A stretch of DNA of 64,000 bases from Bradyrhizobium sp. SRS-191 (lineage in GTDB: Bacteria; Pseudomonadota; Alphaproteobacteria; Rhizobiales; Xanthobacteraceae). The stretch is taken from the NCBI RefSeq assembly GCF_024586915.1, contig NZ_JANBVS010000006.1:186001-250000 (forward strand), read 5' to 3'. Shown one piece after another: positions 63,499 through 64,000 of the stretch. The notes below the pieces were generated by a model that was not told the origin of the DNA, searched no databases, and saw only the letters and a list, made by a program, of their open reading frames with translations. The position numbers and the translations under genes were made by a program. Positions within the stretch are counted from its first letter, which is position 1. Each line of letters starts with the position of its first letter.

Positions 63499-64000
63499 TC
63501 AGTCGCGATTGAAGGCCCAGTGACCCCAGTGGCCCCAATGACCCCAGTGATCCCAATCGTGCCAGTGGTGATGCTCATGAGCGAGCTTGCGCGCCAGCTC
63601 CTTGTTCTTCTCGACCAGCAGTTCGGGCGTCCCATAGGTTCGGACGAAGATCGGATTCGCATAGAACCAGACGTTCGACCAGGCCTGCACGTCGTTCGTG
63701 ACCTTCTTCACGCCGTTGACCACGCCGAGATGCGACGGGCACGCCCCATCGGTGCAGCTGACATTGACGTTGTTGAGGTCGAGGAGCGGGTTGCCGGCGC
63801 TGTCGGACACGTTCGGCGTCGCCGGCGGGATGTTGGTGCCGCGGGCGCGGATGTAGAACGGCGTGCTGCCGGCGGTGAAGGTGGTCCGGAAGCTGAGACG
63901 GGTCGAACCATCACGCAGTCTGTAGCTCTGCATCTTGGTCGTCTGGATCTGCTTCGCGATCTTCGCCGACGGGTTGTAGACGATGTCAGCACCGGCGGTG
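63499..64000 (-). CDS. Unknown protein with His/Trp-repeat tail (C-terminal part)
   Basis: The reading frame is open from the window edge (64000) to the stop at 63499-63501, covering at least the last 166 residues. Visible parts are GADIVYNPSAKIAKQIQTTK, a segment with STPFYIRARGTNIPPATPNV and two cysteines (VSCTDGACPSH), and a tail HEHHHWHDWDHWGHWGHWGH ending WAFNRD. The last 30 residues consist of 9-bp DNA repeats (63515-63566) encoding WGH. The tail may bind Ni, Cu or Zn. The start is outside the window. I do not recognise the family; the ARGTNIPP...DLNNVNV region looks like an extracellular calcium-dependent or beta domain. Confidence 0.75.
   Translation of the reverse strand, partial: TAGADIVYNPSAKIAKQIQTTKMQSYRLRDGSTRLSFRTTFTAGSTPFYIRARGTNIPPATPNVSDSAGNPLLDLNNVNVSCTDGACPSHLGVVNGVKKVTNDVQAWSNVWFYANPIFVRTYGTPELLVEKNKELARKLAHEHHHWHDWDHWGHWGHWGHWAFNRD

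Overview
The window comes from a high-GC alphaproteobacterium, most likely a Bradyrhizobium or close relative. The reasons are a palindromic repeat of a type I associate with Bradyrhizobium genomes (2741-2822), a FixK-type box, general-stress sigma (EcfG) promoter motifs, CgeB-like glycosyltransferases and the overall gene repertoire. This is recognition from the sequence; no database was searched.

Left flank (1-18272). A Kdp potassium-uptake operon runs on the minus strand (kdpF, kdpA, kdpB, kdpC, then kdpD cut by the window edge), with a palindromic repeat between kdpB and kdpC. It is followed by small unknown genes and a DapA-like protein that lacks the Schiff-base lysine. Next come an oxalate/formate-type MFS antiporter behind a FixK-like box, a TusA-like sulfurtransferase, mobB and mobA (molybdenum cofactor), and a cation transporter. 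Three orphan periplasmic binding proteins of three different transporter classes follow in a row.

Genomic island (18302-45789). An intact tRNA-Met(CAT) gene at 18273-18348 shares a perfect 49-bp direct repeat (anticodon stem through CCA plus GC) with 45741-45789. This is the expected signature of a roughly 27.5-kb element inserted at the tRNA 3' end. No integrase is visible, so the island looks immobilised. It carries two modules. The first is a caa3-type cytochrome c oxidase set: lipoprotein cytochrome c, CuA subunit II fused to cytochrome c, subunits I and III, CtaG, two more c-type cytochromes, a DUF305 membrane protein and an SDR. The second is a translationally coupled run of 15 genes for an unknown glycan or glycolipid. 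It encodes inositol-1-phosphate synthase, a histidine phosphatase, five glycosyltransferases (one GT4-type and four CgeB-like), a nucleotidyltransferase, a methyltransferase, a glycosidase, phosphopentomutase, two sugar epimerases, a B12-binding radical SAM protein and UDP-glucuronate decarboxylase (UDP-xylose supply). The radical SAM and methyltransferase genes resemble what I remember as the rhizo-twelve system. Two promoters match the EcfG consensus exactly (GGAAC, 16-17 nt, CGTT), and four weaker GGAAC-N16-xxTT sites sit at similar distances before other island genes. I therefore infer that the island is a general-stress regulon cargo. The glycosidase in this module appears to be a circularly permuted TIM barrel.

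Right flank (45790-64000). It contains a DHA2-type exporter, two tandem Tat-exported amidohydrolases that share an N-terminal MCxxC motif, and a degenerate initiator-tRNA 3' fragment with a terminator, possibly another integration scar. After these come a catabolic set (3-hydroxyisobutyrate-dehydrogenase-like, carboxymuconolactone decarboxylase-like, aldehyde dehydrogenase, SAF-domain oxidoreductase), a hybrid histidine kinase, a membrane-spermidine-synthase-like fusion, a 2OG-Fe(II) oxygenase-like protein, a small secreted protein, and the C-terminal part of a protein ending in a His/Trp repeat.
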